64,000 nucleotides of DNA from an uncultured Desulfobacterales bacterium (GCA_937915545.1 CALGIJ010000039.1:134217-198216), one strand, 5' to 3'. Shown: positions 8,918-18,225, counted from the first letter of the stretch. Notes: a model not told the origin generated them from the sequence alone. Translations and numbers: made by a program.

Positions 8918-9377
8918 AGAAGACTAAGTGGCCGAGGCGCCACAGCACCTGAAGGGCGAGCAGGGCGTAGAGACCGGCAACGACATCGTCCATCATGATG
9001 CCGATGCCGCCGCCGATGCGGCGGTCGAACCAGGAGACCGGAAAAGGCTTGGTGATGTCGAAGAGGCGGAAGAGTGCCAGACCGAGCAGCCAGGCCAGGG
9101 GGTGGGAGGGGGCCGCGCACAGGGTGACGAAGACGCCGAGGATCTCGTCGATGACGATACAGCCGGCATCCGGGGTATCGAGGATCTTTTCCGCCGAGCC
9201 GGCGACGAAAAAACCGAGAACGAAGAGCAGGGCCAGGGCGAGCAGATAGTGGGCCAGCGGCAGGTCCTTGAGGAGCAGCCAGGGCAGCAGGGCGGCCAGC
9301 GAGCCCCAGGTCCCCGGCGCGCGGGGCAGCCGGCCGACATAGAAGCCGGTGGCGAGGGCGAGGATCAGCTTGTCCAT
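8916..9377 (-). CDS. pgpA: Phosphatidylglycerophosphatase A
   Basis: 153-residue membrane enzyme removing the phosphate from phosphatidylglycerol-phosphate to give phosphatidylglycerol. The PgpA signature is clear: GRLPRAPGTWGSLAAL near the N-terminus, an acidic DEILGV in the middle, and FDITKPFPVSW followed by GGIGIMMDDVVAG. Four hydrophobic segments are visible. It is the last gene of a minus-strand run with larC; the reading frames overlap by 13 bases. Confidence 0.93.
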   Translation of the reverse strand: MDKLILALATGFYVGRLPRAPGTWGSLAALLPWLLLKDLPLAHYLLALALLFVLGFFVAGSAEKILDTPDAGCIVIDEILGVFVTLCAAPSHPLAWLLGLALFRLFDITKPFPVSWFDRRIGGGIGIMMDDVVAGLYALLALQVLWRLGHLVF

Positions 9378-10558
9378 TGCTCGCCTTTTCCCAGCCGACG
9401 CACCTCGTCATAGACGTCGACGAGGGGAATCCCCTGTTCCGCGGCGATGATGCGGCACTGTTCGTATTCCGGGTAGACGGCGACACCGCGCGGAGTCAGC
9501 ACCTTTTTGGCGGCAACCTCCCCCCACGGCGTGAGCAGGCGCACCTCCTGGCGTGGCAGGGTCTGCCGCGCCTCGCGGCGGAAGCGCAGACCGATGGCCG
9601 GGGTGTGGGTGAGGATAATGTCTTTGACCTTCTGTGAGGTGGCGGGAGAAGCAATGACCTGCAGGGTATGGCCGGGGCGGCCCTTTTTCATCAATACCGG
9701 GGTGAGGACGACGTCGAGCGCCCCGGCGGCAAAGAGCACCTCGCAGAGATAGGGGAAGCCCTCCGGACTCCAGTCGTCGAGGTTGGTCTCGACGATCTCG
9801 ACCAGCTGGCTTTCGGAGACGGCGACCGGCTCGCCGAGAAAGACGCGCAGCAGATTGGGCTGGCCGTTTTCGAGCTGCCGGCTGCCGCAGCCGTAGCCCA
9901 CTGCGAGAAGGCGCATTGGCGGCAGGGGGCCGAAGGTGGTGGCGAGCCCGGCCACCAGCGCCGCCCCCGTCGGGGTCACCAGCTCCTGCAGCAACTCGAC
10001 GCCATAGCTGGGGATGCCGCGCAGCAACTCGCACACCGCGGGGGCCGGCAGGGGCAGGAGACCGTGGGCGCATTGCACGAAGCCGCCGCCAAGAGGCAAG
10101 GGCGAGCAGCTGAGCTGGCTGATGCCAAGCCGTTCCAGGGCAAGGACGGCGCCGACGATATCGACCAGGGTGTCGACGGCGCCGACTTCGTGGAAGTGGA
10201 CCGCTTCGACGGGCAGGTTGTGCACTCTGGCCTCCGCTTCGGCCAGCCGGGTGAACACCGCCGCCGCCCGGGCCACCGTCTGCGGGGAGAGGCGGCTGTC
10301 GTTCAGCAGGGCGAGGATCGCCGGCAGGGTGCGCAGCTGCTGGTGCGGGTCGCTGTCGACGATAAGCTGCAGGCAGCTCATCCCCTGGACCATCCTCTCG
10401 GCGACGCTCACCCTCAGGCCGGGAAGCGGCAGGGCGTAGAGCTCGGCCTGGAGCAATTCGCGGTCGAGCCCGGCATGGATGAGGGCGGCCAGCAGCATGT
10501 CGCCGCTGACACCCGAGAAGCAGTCGAGATGGGCGATCCTCGCCCCGGCTTCAGTCAT
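9365..10558 (-). CDS. larC: LarC, nickel pincer cofactor biosynthesis protein
   Basis: 397-residue CTP-dependent cyclometallase family protein that inserts nickel into the pyridinium dithiocarboxylate cofactor of LarA-type enzymes. The N-terminal HLDCFSGVSGDMLLAAL, the internal VHFHEVGAVDTLVDIVGA and the C-terminal ETNLDDWSPE are diagnostic. Both halves are in one frame, unlike species where larC1/larC2 are joined by frameshifting. The ATG read from 10558 overlaps fmt by 8 bases. LarA, B and E are not in the window, so the enzyme served is unknown. Confidence 0.92.
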   Translation of the reverse strand: MTEAGARIAHLDCFSGVSGDMLLAALIHAGLDRELLQAELYALPLPGLRVSVAERMVQGMSCLQLIVDSDPHQQLRTLPAILALLNDSRLSPQTVARAAAVFTRLAEAEARVHNLPVEAVHFHEVGAVDTLVDIVGAVLALERLGISQLSCSPLPLGGGFVQCAHGLLPLPAPAVCELLRGIPSYGVELLQELVTPTGAALVAGLATTFGPLPPMRLLAVGYGCGSRQLENGQPNLLRVFLGEPVAVSESQLVEIVETNLDDWSPEGFPYLCEVLFAAGALDVVLTPVLMKKGRPGHTLQVIASPATSQKVKDIILTHTPAIGLRFRREARQTLPRQEVRLLTPWGEVAAKKVLTPRGVAVYPEYEQCRIIAAEQGIPLVDVYDEVRRLGKGEQWTS

Positions 10559-11519
10559 CGCTTTCTCCGCCCCGCGCCTGCAGCACCGTCCCGACCGGCA
10601 CGGGGCGTCCGCAGCAGAAGGCGGCGACGGCCATACGCTTCTTCCCTTCCGGCTGCAGTTCCTTAAAGTTGATGGCGTGTTTGCCGCAGGCCACCAGCAG
10701 GCCGCGCGAGTCGGCGCGGAGGATGGAGCCGGGCGCACTGTCGCAGGTCAGATATTCGACCTCGGGCGCGAAGAGGCGCAGGCGGGCATCGTCGAGGAAG
10801 GTGTAGGCCGATGGCCAGGGGTCGAGGCCGCGCACCAGGCGCTCGATCTCCTCGGCGCTGCGTGTCCAGTCGATGCGCCCATCCTCCTTGGTGAGCATCG
10901 GGGCGAGGGTCGCCCGCTGGTGGTCCTGGGCGGTGGGGATTACCGTGCCGTCCTTGAGGCCGGTGATGGCTCGCAGCAGGGTGGCACCACCCAGTGCGGC
11001 CAGTTTGCTCATCAGGCTGCCGGCGGTCTCGTCGCGTTCCGGGGTGAGCCTCGCCTGAAGGAGCATGTCGCCGGTATCGAGCCCCTCGTCCATCTGCATG
11101 ATGGTCACGCCGACTTCCTTTTCGCCACGGATAATCGACCACTGCACCGGCGCGGCACCGCGATAGGCGGGCAGCAGCGAGCCATGCACGTTGATGCAGC
11201 CCAGCGGCGGCAGGCGCAGCAGACTCGCCGGGAGAATGCGTCCGTAGGCGGCGACGACGATGAGGTCGGGGCGATAGCTGAGCAGGCCGTTACGGAACTC
11301 TTCCGTGCGGATCTTTTCCGGCTGCAGCACCGGGATGTTGGCTGCCTCGGCGACCACCCTCGTCGGCGTCGGGGCGACCTTCTTCCCTCTGCCCCGGGCG
11401 CGGTCCGGCTGGCTGACCACCGCCACCACCTGGTCGGGGCCACTGAGCAGCACCTCGAGAACTTGGGCGGCGAACTCCGGGGTGCCCATGAAGATGATGC
11501 GCAGCCTCTTGTCGCTCAT
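10551..11519 (-). CDS. fmt: Methionyl-tRNA formyltransferase
   Basis: 322-residue enzyme transferring formyl from 10-formyl-THF to Met-tRNA-fMet. Motifs: RIIFMGTPEFA at the N-terminus, the SLLPAYRGAAPVQW loop with catalytic N-x-H ahead of it (INVHGSLLP), and GVTIMQMDEGLDTGD. The C-terminal tRNA-binding domain follows. The ATG read from 11519 overlaps the end of def by 4 bases, the classic def-fmt coupling. Confidence 0.97.
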   Translation of the reverse strand: MSDKRLRIIFMGTPEFAAQVLEVLLSGPDQVVAVVSQPDRARGRGKKVAPTPTRVVAEAANIPVLQPEKIRTEEFRNGLLSYRPDLIVVAAYGRILPASLLRLPPLGCINVHGSLLPAYRGAAPVQWSIIRGEKEVGVTIMQMDEGLDTGDMLLQARLTPERDETAGSLMSKLAALGGATLLRAITGLKDGTVIPTAQDHQRATLAPMLTKEDGRIDWTRSAEEIERLVRGLDPWPSAYTFLDDARLRLFAPEVEYLTCDSAPGSILRADSRGLLVACGKHAINFKELQPEGKKRMAVAAFCCGRPVPVGTVLQARGGESDD

Positions 11520-12040
11520 GGCTCGGCGGGCTCCTCGGCGGTCGCCCATTTCTTGACTTTTTTCTTGTAGAGCGCCCGTTTCAGCGGGCTGAGATGGTCG
11601 ATGAAGAGGATGCCGTTGATATGGTCGATCTCGTGCTGGAGGACAACGGCGAAGCGGTTCTCCGCGCTCAGTTCGTGAGGTTGACCCTGCAGGTCCTGAT
11701 AGGCTACGGTGACCTTCTTATGCCGCTTGACGCTGGCGGTGAGGTCGAGGACGCTGAGACAGCCCTCCTCGTCGATCTGGCTGCCCTCGTGGGCGATGAT
11801 CTCCGGGTTGACCATGGGGAGAAAGCTCTGCTCCTCCTCGTTTTCCCTGGAGGTGTCGACGACGATCAGCTTGAGCGATTCGCCGATCTGCGGCGCCGCC
11901 AGGCCGATGCCCGGAGCGTCGTACATGGTGTCGGCCATGTCCTGCACCAGCTTGGCCAGGCCGTCGTCGAAGGCGGTTATGGTTGTCGTCGGCTGCCGGA
12001 GGACCGGGGCCGGATATTTGAAGATCTTGCGAACACTCAT
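11516..12040 (-). CDS. def: Peptide deformylase
   Basis: 174-residue metalloenzyme removing the formyl group from nascent proteins. All three motifs are present: GIGLAAPQIG, EGCLSV and HEIDHINGILFID, giving the Cys and two His metal ligands and the catalytic Glu; the HEIDH variant replaces the usual HExDH middle residue within normal range. The start read from 12040 has AGGTGA upstream. It is the first gene of the def-fmt-larC-pgpA run. Confidence 0.96.
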   Translation of the reverse strand: MSVRKIFKYPAPVLRQPTTTITAFDDGLAKLVQDMADTMYDAPGIGLAAPQIGESLKLIVVDTSRENEEEQSFLPMVNPEIIAHEGSQIDEEGCLSVLDLTASVKRHKKVTVAYQDLQGQPHELSAENRFAVVLQHEIDHINGILFIDHLSPLKRALYKKKVKKWATAEEPAEP

Positions 12041-12320
12041 CGGGTACTTCACCTGGTTGGAAGGGACGGCACACGCCGCGTTACCGCAAAACTTTACCAT
12101 AGCGGCCATGGTTTCGCCATGCTTTGCACGATAAGCACTGCCCTCGCCGATGGCAGCCTCCAATCGTCGCCCGGCGGGCTTTTACAGTGGTGGCCGGGCA
12201 CCTTCGGCTAAGCCCCTGGGCGCCTCAAAAACTGTTGACTTCCCGACGCAAGTATTGTGTCATGAGCGACATTCGCCCGGAAGGCGGCGGCCAACGACTG
12301 CGCAGAGGATGAGGACGGCT

Positions 12321-12917
12321 ATGGAAATCGTGTTTCCGATTATCGGGTATCTGGTGGGGGCGATCCCTTTCGGTTTGGTCATCGGCAAGTCGGTGGGCGT
12401 CGATGTGCGGCAGGAGGGCAGCCGCAACATCGGGGCCACCAATGTCAACCGCGTGCTCGGCAAAAAGCTCGGCGTGCTGACCCTTATCTGCGATTGCCTC
12501 AAGGGCCTGCTGCCGATGTGGCTGGCCAGCGTCGTTCTCGGCGGTCAAGGCCAGAGCGAACTGATCGTCGCCCTTACCGGAGTGATGGCGGTCATCGGCC
12601 ACATGTTCCCGGTGTACCTCGGCTTCCGCGGTGGCAAGGGCGTGGCGACCGGGCTGGGTGTCTTCCTCTTTCTGTCGCCGCCGACCATCGTCGTCTGTCT
12701 GGCGGTCTTCCTCCTCGCGGTGCGTCTCTCCGGTTTCGTCTCTGTGGGCTCCCTGCTCGCCTCGGCCCTGGCGCCCCTGTGGCTTCTCTTGTTCGGGGCC
12801 TCGTGGCCGGCCATCGCCGCCGCCCTGGTCATCGCCGCGCTGATCTGGATCAAGCACCACGAAAACATCGCCAGGCTGCGCCGCGGCGAGGAAAAGCCGT
12901 GGAAGAAGGCCCAGTGA
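12321..12917 (+). CDS. plsY: Glycerol-3-phosphate acyltransferase PlsY
   Basis: 198-residue membrane enzyme using acyl-phosphate to acylate glycerol-3-phosphate. The three PlsY motifs are visible: GSRNIGATNVNR, the GHMFPVYLGFRGGKGVATGLG block and IKHHENIARL near the C-terminus. The ATG at 12321 has GAGG at 12311-12314 as its ribosome site; the ATG at 12309 lies directly against the upstream AGAGG and is less likely. It is divergent from def. Confidence 0.95.
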   Translation: MEIVFPIIGYLVGAIPFGLVIGKSVGVDVRQEGSRNIGATNVNRVLGKKLGVLTLICDCLKGLLPMWLASVVLGGQGQSELIVALTGVMAVIGHMFPVYLGFRGGKGVATGLGVFLFLSPPTIVVCLAVFLLAVRLSGFVSVGSLLASALAPLWLLLFGASWPAIAAALVIAALIWIKHHENIARLRRGEEKPWKKAQ

Positions 12918-12936
12918 CCATTGGGCGCGTCGCTAC

Positions 12937-13344
12937 CTACCCCACCTGACGTTTCTTGTCGATGAGGTCGGCGAGGATTACCTCCGCCTCCTCCATGTCC
13001 TTGGCATACATGGCCTGGTAGCCGCTGATCTGCTGACTGAGCTTGGCGATCTGCGTGAAGATCACCTTGGCCTGGCCGACGACGCGGACCACCGGGCCGA
13101 CCTTTTTCTCGCTGAGATAGCGGGTTATCTTGATAAAGGTGTTGATGCCGGCGAGATGGCCGATACGGGCCTCGGTGAGGTCGGTGATGACGGCGAAGCC
13201 GGGCTTGAGGTCGGCGACGCAGAAGCGGATATCGGTATAGATGCGCTCGATGTCGCGCTTCTGCACCGAGCCGAACAGCCTGATGATCAGGCGGTTGCGC
13301 TTGACGTCGGCGGAGACCTTCGAGTTGGACGTATCCTTGGCCAT
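12937..13344 (-). CDS. Hypothetical STAS/SpoIIAA-like protein
   Basis: 135-residue soluble protein. Its alternating strand/helix pattern (NRLIIRLFGSVQKRDIERIY, then FAVITDLTEA and VVRVVG) resembles SpoIIAA-like/STAS domains used in anti-sigma-antagonist and lipid-binding proteins. The DLTEA position loosely matches the loop where STAS proteins carry a regulatory Ser, but no Ser is there. It is a single gene between plsY and the response regulator, with no evident partner. Confidence 0.55.
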   Translation of the reverse strand: MAKDTSNSKVSADVKRNRLIIRLFGSVQKRDIERIYTDIRFCVADLKPGFAVITDLTEARIGHLAGINTFIKITRYLSEKKVGPVVRVVGQAKVIFTQIAKLSQQISGYQAMYAKDMEEAEVILADLIDKKRQVG

Positions 13345-13594
13345 TGACAGGGAACCTGGCGATACCGCATGTGGGGTGACGATGACTGCCTCAGGTGCCG
13401 GCGGGGCCGACGATGCTGGGTGGCGATGGCTTCCCGCTCTTGTCGGAGCAGGGGGCGATGGGTGGATTATAGCGTAAAACCTCAGACCCCTTCCAGGGTC
13501 TTATCGTTTTTTCTCTGCCTGACACATAATCGACTGCCCGCAGAAAAGGTTCCCGGCACATGCCCGGAAAGCACCCGCCCTTTCTGCCATGGGG

Positions 13595-14059
13595 CTATTC
13601 GGCGAGAATGGCCTCGATCATCTCGCGGCGTTTCTCACCGCTCAAAAAAGGATCCATGCGCACCTCGAGGATTTTTTTCTGGCGTTGCCGGCGGTGGCTG
13701 AGCGCATCGGCGATGGTGGCGGCGAGGTCGTCGACATCGCAGGGTTTCTGCAGGTAATTGAAGGCGCCTTGCTTCATCGAGGTTACCGCCGCCGCCACCG
13801 AGCCCTGTCCGGTGAGCATGATCACTTCGGTCAGCGGACGCAGCCGCTTCATTTCGGCCAGTGTGCTCAGGCCGTCTTTTCCCGGCATGGCCAGATCAAG
13901 CACCACCACGGCGAGTTCCTCGTTGTCGCGCAGGCACTGCAGGCCCTGGTCGCCATCGCTGGCGGTGGTAACGGCAAAGCCTCGCCTGGTGAGGCGGGTG
14001 GCGAGGATCTCGGTGAAGGCCTTTTCGTCGTCGACGACAAGGATGGCGGCTTCGGTCAT
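13595..14059 (-). CDS. Single-domain response regulator
   Basis: 154-residue CheY-like receiver. The acidic pocket (VVDDE), phospho-acceptor Asp in VVVLDLAMPG, the T in MLTGQG and the K in YLQKP are all present, so it should be phosphorylatable. About 30 charged residues follow the receiver; no DNA-binding or enzymatic output domain is visible, so it probably acts through protein contact. No histidine kinase is adjacent. Confidence 0.9.
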   Translation of the reverse strand: MTEAAILVVDDEKAFTEILATRLTRRGFAVTTASDGDQGLQCLRDNEELAVVVLDLAMPGKDGLSTLAEMKRLRPLTEVIMLTGQGSVAAAVTSMKQGAFNYLQKPCDVDDLAATIADALSHRRQRQKKILEVRMDPFLSGEKRREMIEAILAE

Positions 14060-14109
14060 GGCAGGGCTCCTGGGCAGACGAAACAGTTGGCAGGCGAAGA
14101 GGTCTCCTC

Positions 14110-14499
14110 CTAAGGATGGAAGGCCTGCCACAGTTCGCAGGTCTCGGAGATCATGACGATCGTCCAGAAGAAGATGGAAACTCCGGCCGCGGCGGCGGCG
14201 ATGTCCTTGATCACCTTGATCTTGTGGTTCTCGTTGGTTTCGATGAAGTCGCACAGGGCCTCGATGGCGCTGTTGAAGAGCTCGGCGATGAGCACCAAGC
14301 AGGTGGCGGCGACGATGAGCAGCGAATCGACCCAGGGGCGCAGCACGAAGGAGAGGGCGAGGATGACCACGGATACGTACATCTTGTAGGCGACGCTGAA
14401 ATCGTAGCGCATGGCGAAGCGCAGCCCGGACAGGCAGACCTTGATCTTGCGCAGCGGGTGATAGCCCTTTTCGCCGATTCCCAAAAACTTGTTGTACAT
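14110..14499 (-). CDS. dgkA: Diacylglycerol/undecaprenol kinase family protein
   Basis: 129-residue small membrane kinase with three hydrophobic helices. The family signature ELFNSAIEALCDF contains the catalytic Glu and Asn residues. It phosphorylates diacylglycerol or undecaprenol. The PAP2 phosphatase gene lies 31 bases upstream on the same strand, suggesting a pair that interconverts lipid phosphates; the response regulator lies 50 bases downstream. Confidence 0.88.
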   Translation of the reverse strand: MYNKFLGIGEKGYHPLRKIKVCLSGLRFAMRYDFSVAYKMYVSVVILALSFVLRPWVDSLLIVAATCLVLIAELFNSAIEALCDFIETNENHKIKVIKDIAAAAAGVSIFFWTIVMISETCELWQAFHP

Positions 14500-14530
14500 G
14501 ATCGCCCTCCTCTCCGTTCTCGTTGGTCGT

Positions 14531-15019
14531 TCAGCCGCTGTGGCCCTCTGCCGGGGGATAGAGGAAATGCATGGTGGTGACGACGATGGCGGCGAGCAGG
14601 AAGCCGGCAAGGACGTCGGAGGGGTAGTGCACGCGCAGATAGACCCGCGACCAGCCCACCGTCACGACGATCGCCAGGCAGACGATGACGCACAGGGCGG
14701 CTGCCGGTGGCGACAGGGTGCGGCTGGCGAGTAGTGCGAGGGTCAAAAAAAACGAGGCCGCCTGGGCGGAATGGGCGCTGGGGAAGGACCAGTCGCCGGG
14801 CATCTCCACCAGCAGCCCAAGAGAGTCGGGGCGGGCACGGCGAAAGAGCAGCTTGAGCAGGTGGACGGTGATGGCGGTGACGAAGAGGCTGAGGAGCGGC
14901 AGGTGGCCGACGCCATATCCTCCAGCCCGCGCCAGCAGCCAGACGAGGAAGGCGGCCGGGCCGAGGACGTAGAGGGAGCCCAGCCAGGTAACGGAAAGGA
15001 AGAACAGGTCGGCGGTCAT
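14531..15019 (-). CDS. PAP2-family membrane phosphatase
   Basis: 162-residue polytopic membrane protein with the three PAP2 phosphatase motifs: KLLFRRARP, PSAHS and SRVYLRVHYPSD. Such proteins dephosphorylate lipid pyrophosphates, for example undecaprenyl or phosphatidylglycerol phosphate, on the periplasmic face. Together with the adjacent dgkA it suggests recycling of a lipid carrier; the exact substrate cannot be read from sequence. Confidence 0.88.
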   Translation of the reverse strand: MTADLFFLSVTWLGSLYVLGPAAFLVWLLARAGGYGVGHLPLLSLFVTAITVHLLKLLFRRARPDSLGLLVEMPGDWSFPSAHSAQAASFFLTLALLASRTLSPPAAALCVIVCLAIVVTVGWSRVYLRVHYPSDVLAGFLLAAIVVTTMHFLYPPAEGHSG

Positions 15020-15179
15020 CGGCGTATAGCTGGAGGCTCAAGGGTCAAGTGCCGGACGGGGGACTGGCCCCGCCCCGGCTGCGGTCTTTGCCTGGGAAGA
15101 TAGTCATCATCTCCTGGCCAGGCGAGAAAAAACGGGCGATGTTCTGGCAAGGGGGCTCCCCAGGCCGGACCAGGGGACC

Positions 15180-15689
15180 TTATTTGCCGAGGAGGGCGGT
15201 GACCTTTTCCAGGGCCCGGCGGTTGAGGGTCTGGGCGCAGTAGGTCGGGCCTTTGCTGGAACCTACGCCGTCGCGCCACTCGGCGAGCAGGGCGCCGCGT
15301 TCGTCGAGCAGCTTATAGCTGAGGTCGAGGGAAGCCGCCCCGGCGCCGAAGCCGACGAAGGCGCGCGCCGCGCGGCTGCCCGGGTTGAAGCGCTCGACAT
15401 CGACGATGAGCAGTTTCCCCTGGTCGGTGCGATACTCGCCCATCTCCTTGATGAGCAGTGGCTGGAAGCCGCCGTCGCGAAAGATCTTCAGGAGATCGCG
15501 GTCCATCCAGTCGATGGTCATGCGCAGCTCGCGCTCCTGGTCGGCGCTCTGTTCCTCGAGCTGGCCGTCGAGGGTAAGCAGGACGATGGCCGCCCTGCCT
15601 GCGGCGAGAGACTCCTCCTTTTTTTTGGCGCAGCCGACACCAAGGCAGAGGATGATGAGTAAAGGCAGGAGGAGATGTCGAGGATTCAT
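15180..15689 (-). CDS. Outer-membrane-type lipoprotein, DUF4410-like
   Basis: 169-residue lipoprotein. The signal ends in a lipobox-like CLGVGC with the acceptor Cys near residue 20, followed by KKKEE. The rest is a mixed alpha/beta domain with a GSRAARAFVGFGAGAASLDL segment typical of DUF4410 lipoproteins. Start read from 15689 gives the signal peptide directly. Function unknown. Confidence 0.7.
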   Translation of the reverse strand: MNPRHLLLPLLIILCLGVGCAKKKEESLAAGRAAIVLLTLDGQLEEQSADQERELRMTIDWMDRDLLKIFRDGGFQPLLIKEMGEYRTDQGKLLIVDVERFNPGSRAARAFVGFGAGAASLDLSYKLLDERGALLAEWRDGVGSSKGPTYCAQTLNRRALEKVTALLGK

Positions 15690-16135
15690 GGGCAGTCTCT
15701 CTTCTTGAGTCGATGGAGGTGATGTCCACAGGGAGGCGCGCAGCCGCCTGCGCCGCCGGGCCGGGGCGGAGGTCCGGGGCTCATTATACAAAACCGGAGG
15801 GTATTGTCATCGCCATTTCTCACCGTCCTTTTGTCCGCCCCCTTGCGAGGGATTTTTCAGGTGGCGCGGCGGGTGACGACGGGCAGGCAGACTGGGTATG
15901 GAAAGGGCTGCCGCGGGATGCGGCGGCCTGTCATGGGCCGCGTCGCGGCGCAGCCGTGGCGCCGCAAAAAGCGCCTGGTGCGCCTGAGGCAGAGGCACCA
16001 TCAATGTTGGCCGAGAAAAGTGCTGGACAATCCTTTTTCCGGCCATAGTTTCTAGGGGAATTTGCGGTGCGGCGGTCGACTACGGTCGACAGGGAAAGAA
16101 CACACTGTGTAAAACCCACATTGGAGGAAAGACTC
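15690..16135. other. Intergenic region between the DUF4410-like and PfpI genes
   Basis: About 445 bases, GC-rich to 16010 and then mixed. No gene with a good start or recognisable product was found. It should hold the divergent promoters; no convincing -35/-10 pair or terminator was identified. Confidence 0.4.
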
Positions 16136-16717
16136 ATGGCAACGAAGAACATCCTGATGCTGGTTGGCGATTATGTCGAGGATTATGAGGTGATGGTGCC
16201 CTTTCAGGCCTTGCTGATGCTCGGCTATGGGGTGCATGCGGTCTGCCCCGGCAAGAAGGCCGGCGAGTTCGTGCGCACCTCGATCCATGACTTCGAAGGC
16301 GATCAGACCTACAGCGAGAAACGTGGCCATAATTTCACCCTCAACGCCGATTTCGAGGCCATCGATGCGGCGGCCTATGACGCGCTGGTCATTCCCGGCG
16401 GCCGCGCCCCGGAATATCTGCGGCTCAACGACAAGGTGGTGGCCATGGTCAAACACTTCGCCGAGGCGGGCAAGCCCATCGCCGCCATCTGTCACGGGGC
16501 GCAGCTGCTCGCTGCCGCCGGGGTCCTTGCCGGCCGCGAGTGCTCCGCCTATCCCGCCTGCTCGGTGGAGGTGGGGCTGGCCGGTGGAAAATACGTGGCC
16601 GTGGACATGGATGCGGCCCATGTCGAGGGCAATCTGGTCACCGCCCCGGCCTGGCCGGCGCATCCCGCCTGGCTGGCCAAGTTCGTCGCCAAGCTCGGGG
16701 CGAAGATCACCATCTGA
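16136..16717 (+). CDS. DJ-1/PfpI family protein
   Basis: 193-residue protein of the PfpI/YhbO branch of the DJ-1 superfamily, start at 16136 behind GGAGG (16123-16127). The nucleophile elbow AICHGAQLL carries the reactive Cys and its His neighbour, and the upstream acidic residue region VGDYVEDYEV is present. Members act as stress-protective glyoxalases/deglycases or cysteine peptidases; which applies is not decidable here. The strand VIPGGRAPEYLR is typical of the subfamily. Confidence 0.87.
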   Translation: MATKNILMLVGDYVEDYEVMVPFQALLMLGYGVHAVCPGKKAGEFVRTSIHDFEGDQTYSEKRGHNFTLNADFEAIDAAAYDALVIPGGRAPEYLRLNDKVVAMVKHFAEAGKPIAAICHGAQLLAAAGVLAGRECSAYPACSVEVGLAGGKYVAVDMDAAHVEGNLVTAPAWPAHPAWLAKFVAKLGAKITI

Positions 16718-16727
16718 TATTGTGAGC

Positions 16728-16756
16728 GGAGAAGGCGGGGCGCTCCCGCCTTCTCC
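16728..16756 (+). terminator. Hairpin after the PfpI gene
   Basis: 12-bp perfect stem 16728-16739 with 16745-16756, starting 10 bases after the stop codon. Only a short ATTTG follows, so termination may be partial. Confidence 0.55.
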
Positions 16757-17006
16757 GGCATTTGTCGGCGAACAGAGGGTGGTGCGTCTTTTTCTGACCC
16801 TGCGCTGCGATGTTGCGCCGAGGTGGAGTGGCTCGGAAGGCCGCCGGGCGCTTGCCGAAGGTGGCGATCGGCCGAGAGCGGCAGCAGCCGGCGCCGCGAC
16901 GAGGCGCGCGGTGACGGCATGGCAGGCAATGATCCTGGCAGGATAAAGGGCGGTTCCGGCCCAGGTGCCGGGGTCCGCCAGTGAACATTTTTTAGGAGGA
17001 ATGGCA

Positions 17007-18110
17007 GTGGCTGAACGTTTGCAGAAAATGGCGGAGGAAATGGTACGGCACGACTTTGCGGCAATGGCGCTCAACGCCGGGCCGACCCTCAGCTATCTCA
17101 CCGGGCTCAACTTCCACCTCATGGAACGGCCGGTGGTAATGATTTTCGTCCCTGGCGCCGACCCGGCCATCGTCCTTCCCGAGCTGGAGCTGCCGAAGCT
17201 GGAGACCCTGCCCTTTGCCCTGCGGGTTCATCCCTATGGCGAGAATCCCCTGGGATGGCCGGCGGTGTTTGCCAGCGCCTTGGGCGAGCTGGGTCTCGGC
17301 GGCGCGAGGATCGGTGTGGAGCCCCGGCAAATGCGCCTGCTGGAGTACGAGCTGCTGCGCAAGGCCTGTGGCGATGCCCGTTTCCTCGACGGCTCGGCGG
17401 TGTTCGCGGCGCTGCGCGCGAAAAAGGATGCGGCGGAGGTCGCCGCCATGCGCCGGGCGGTGACCATCGCCGAGGACGCCTTGACCGCCACCCTGGCCAA
17501 GGTGCGCATCGGCACCACCGAAAAGGAGATTGCCGCCGAGCTCTTCCTGCAGCTGCTTGCCCATGGCTCCGACCTTGTCCTGCCGTTCTCCCCGATCGTC
17601 GCCGCCGGACCCAACGCCGCCAACCCCCACGCCAAACCCTCGGCGAGGCCGCTCTCGTCCGGCGATCTGCTTATCGTCGACTGGGGCGCCGCCTTTGAAG
17701 GCTATGTCTCCGACCTCACCCGCACCTTTGCCGTCGGCGACCTCGACGAGGAGAGCAGAAGGATCTTCGCCGCCGTGCTCGCCGCCAACGAGGCCGGGCG
17801 TGCCGCCGGACGGCCCGGGGTGAGCTGTGCCGAGGTCGACCGCCGCACGCGGCAGGTCATCGAGGATGCCGGCTACGGCCCCCGCTTCACCCACCGCACC
17901 GGCCATGGCCTTGGCCGCGAGTGCCATGAAGATCCCTATATCCGAGGCGACAACGAGCAGCTGCTGGAGGCGGGGATGGCCTATACGGTGGAGCCAGGCA
18001 TCTATCTGCCGGGCCGCAACGGCGTGCGTATCGAGGACGATGTGGTGGTTACTGCCGATGGCGCCGAGTCCTTGAGCACCATGGCCAGGGAGTTGCGTTT
18101 TATCGTCTAG
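17007..18110 (+). CDS. M24-family aminopeptidase (Xaa-Pro type)
   Basis: About 367-residue cytosolic dinuclear metallopeptidase. The N-terminal creatinase-like domain (residues 1-130) is followed by the pita-bread fold with metal ligands in IVDWGAA (Asp), SDLTRTF (Asp), GHGLG (His), VEPGIY (Glu) and IEDDV (Glu). An ATG at 17001 directly abuts the AGGAGGA at 16994-17000, leaving no spacing; the GTG at 17007 has a 7-base spacing and is preferred, adding or losing only two residues. Xaa-Pro dipeptidase/aminopeptidase P activity is the likely role. Confidence 0.88.
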   Translation: MAERLQKMAEEMVRHDFAAMALNAGPTLSYLTGLNFHLMERPVVMIFVPGADPAIVLPELELPKLETLPFALRVHPYGENPLGWPAVFASALGELGLGGARIGVEPRQMRLLEYELLRKACGDARFLDGSAVFAALRAKKDAAEVAAMRRAVTIAEDALTATLAKVRIGTTEKEIAAELFLQLLAHGSDLVLPFSPIVAAGPNAANPHAKPSARPLSSGDLLIVDWGAAFEGYVSDLTRTFAVGDLDEESRRIFAAVLAANEAGRAAGRPGVSCAEVDRRTRQVIEDAGYGPRFTHRTGHGLGRECHEDPYIRGDNEQLLEAGMAYTVEPGIYLPGRNGVRIEDDVVVTADGAESLSTMARELRFIV

Positions 18111-18120
18111 CCTTGTCTTC

Positions 18121-18178
18121 CGCTGTGCTGATGGCGCCGCTTCCGGCGAGGCGGCGCCATCAGCACAGCGGCGCTTTT
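18121..18178 (+). terminator. Perfect 20-bp hairpin after the M24 peptidase gene
   Basis: Bases 18121-18140 pair perfectly with 18151-18170 around a 10-base loop, followed by GCGCTTTT. It starts 10 bases after the stop codon and would insulate the sigma-54-type promoter downstream. Confidence 0.75.
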
Positions 18179-18225
18179 CAGGCGGGGCACCGCTCCGCTC
18201 ACGGCCGTTCCTTCCGGCGAAACCG

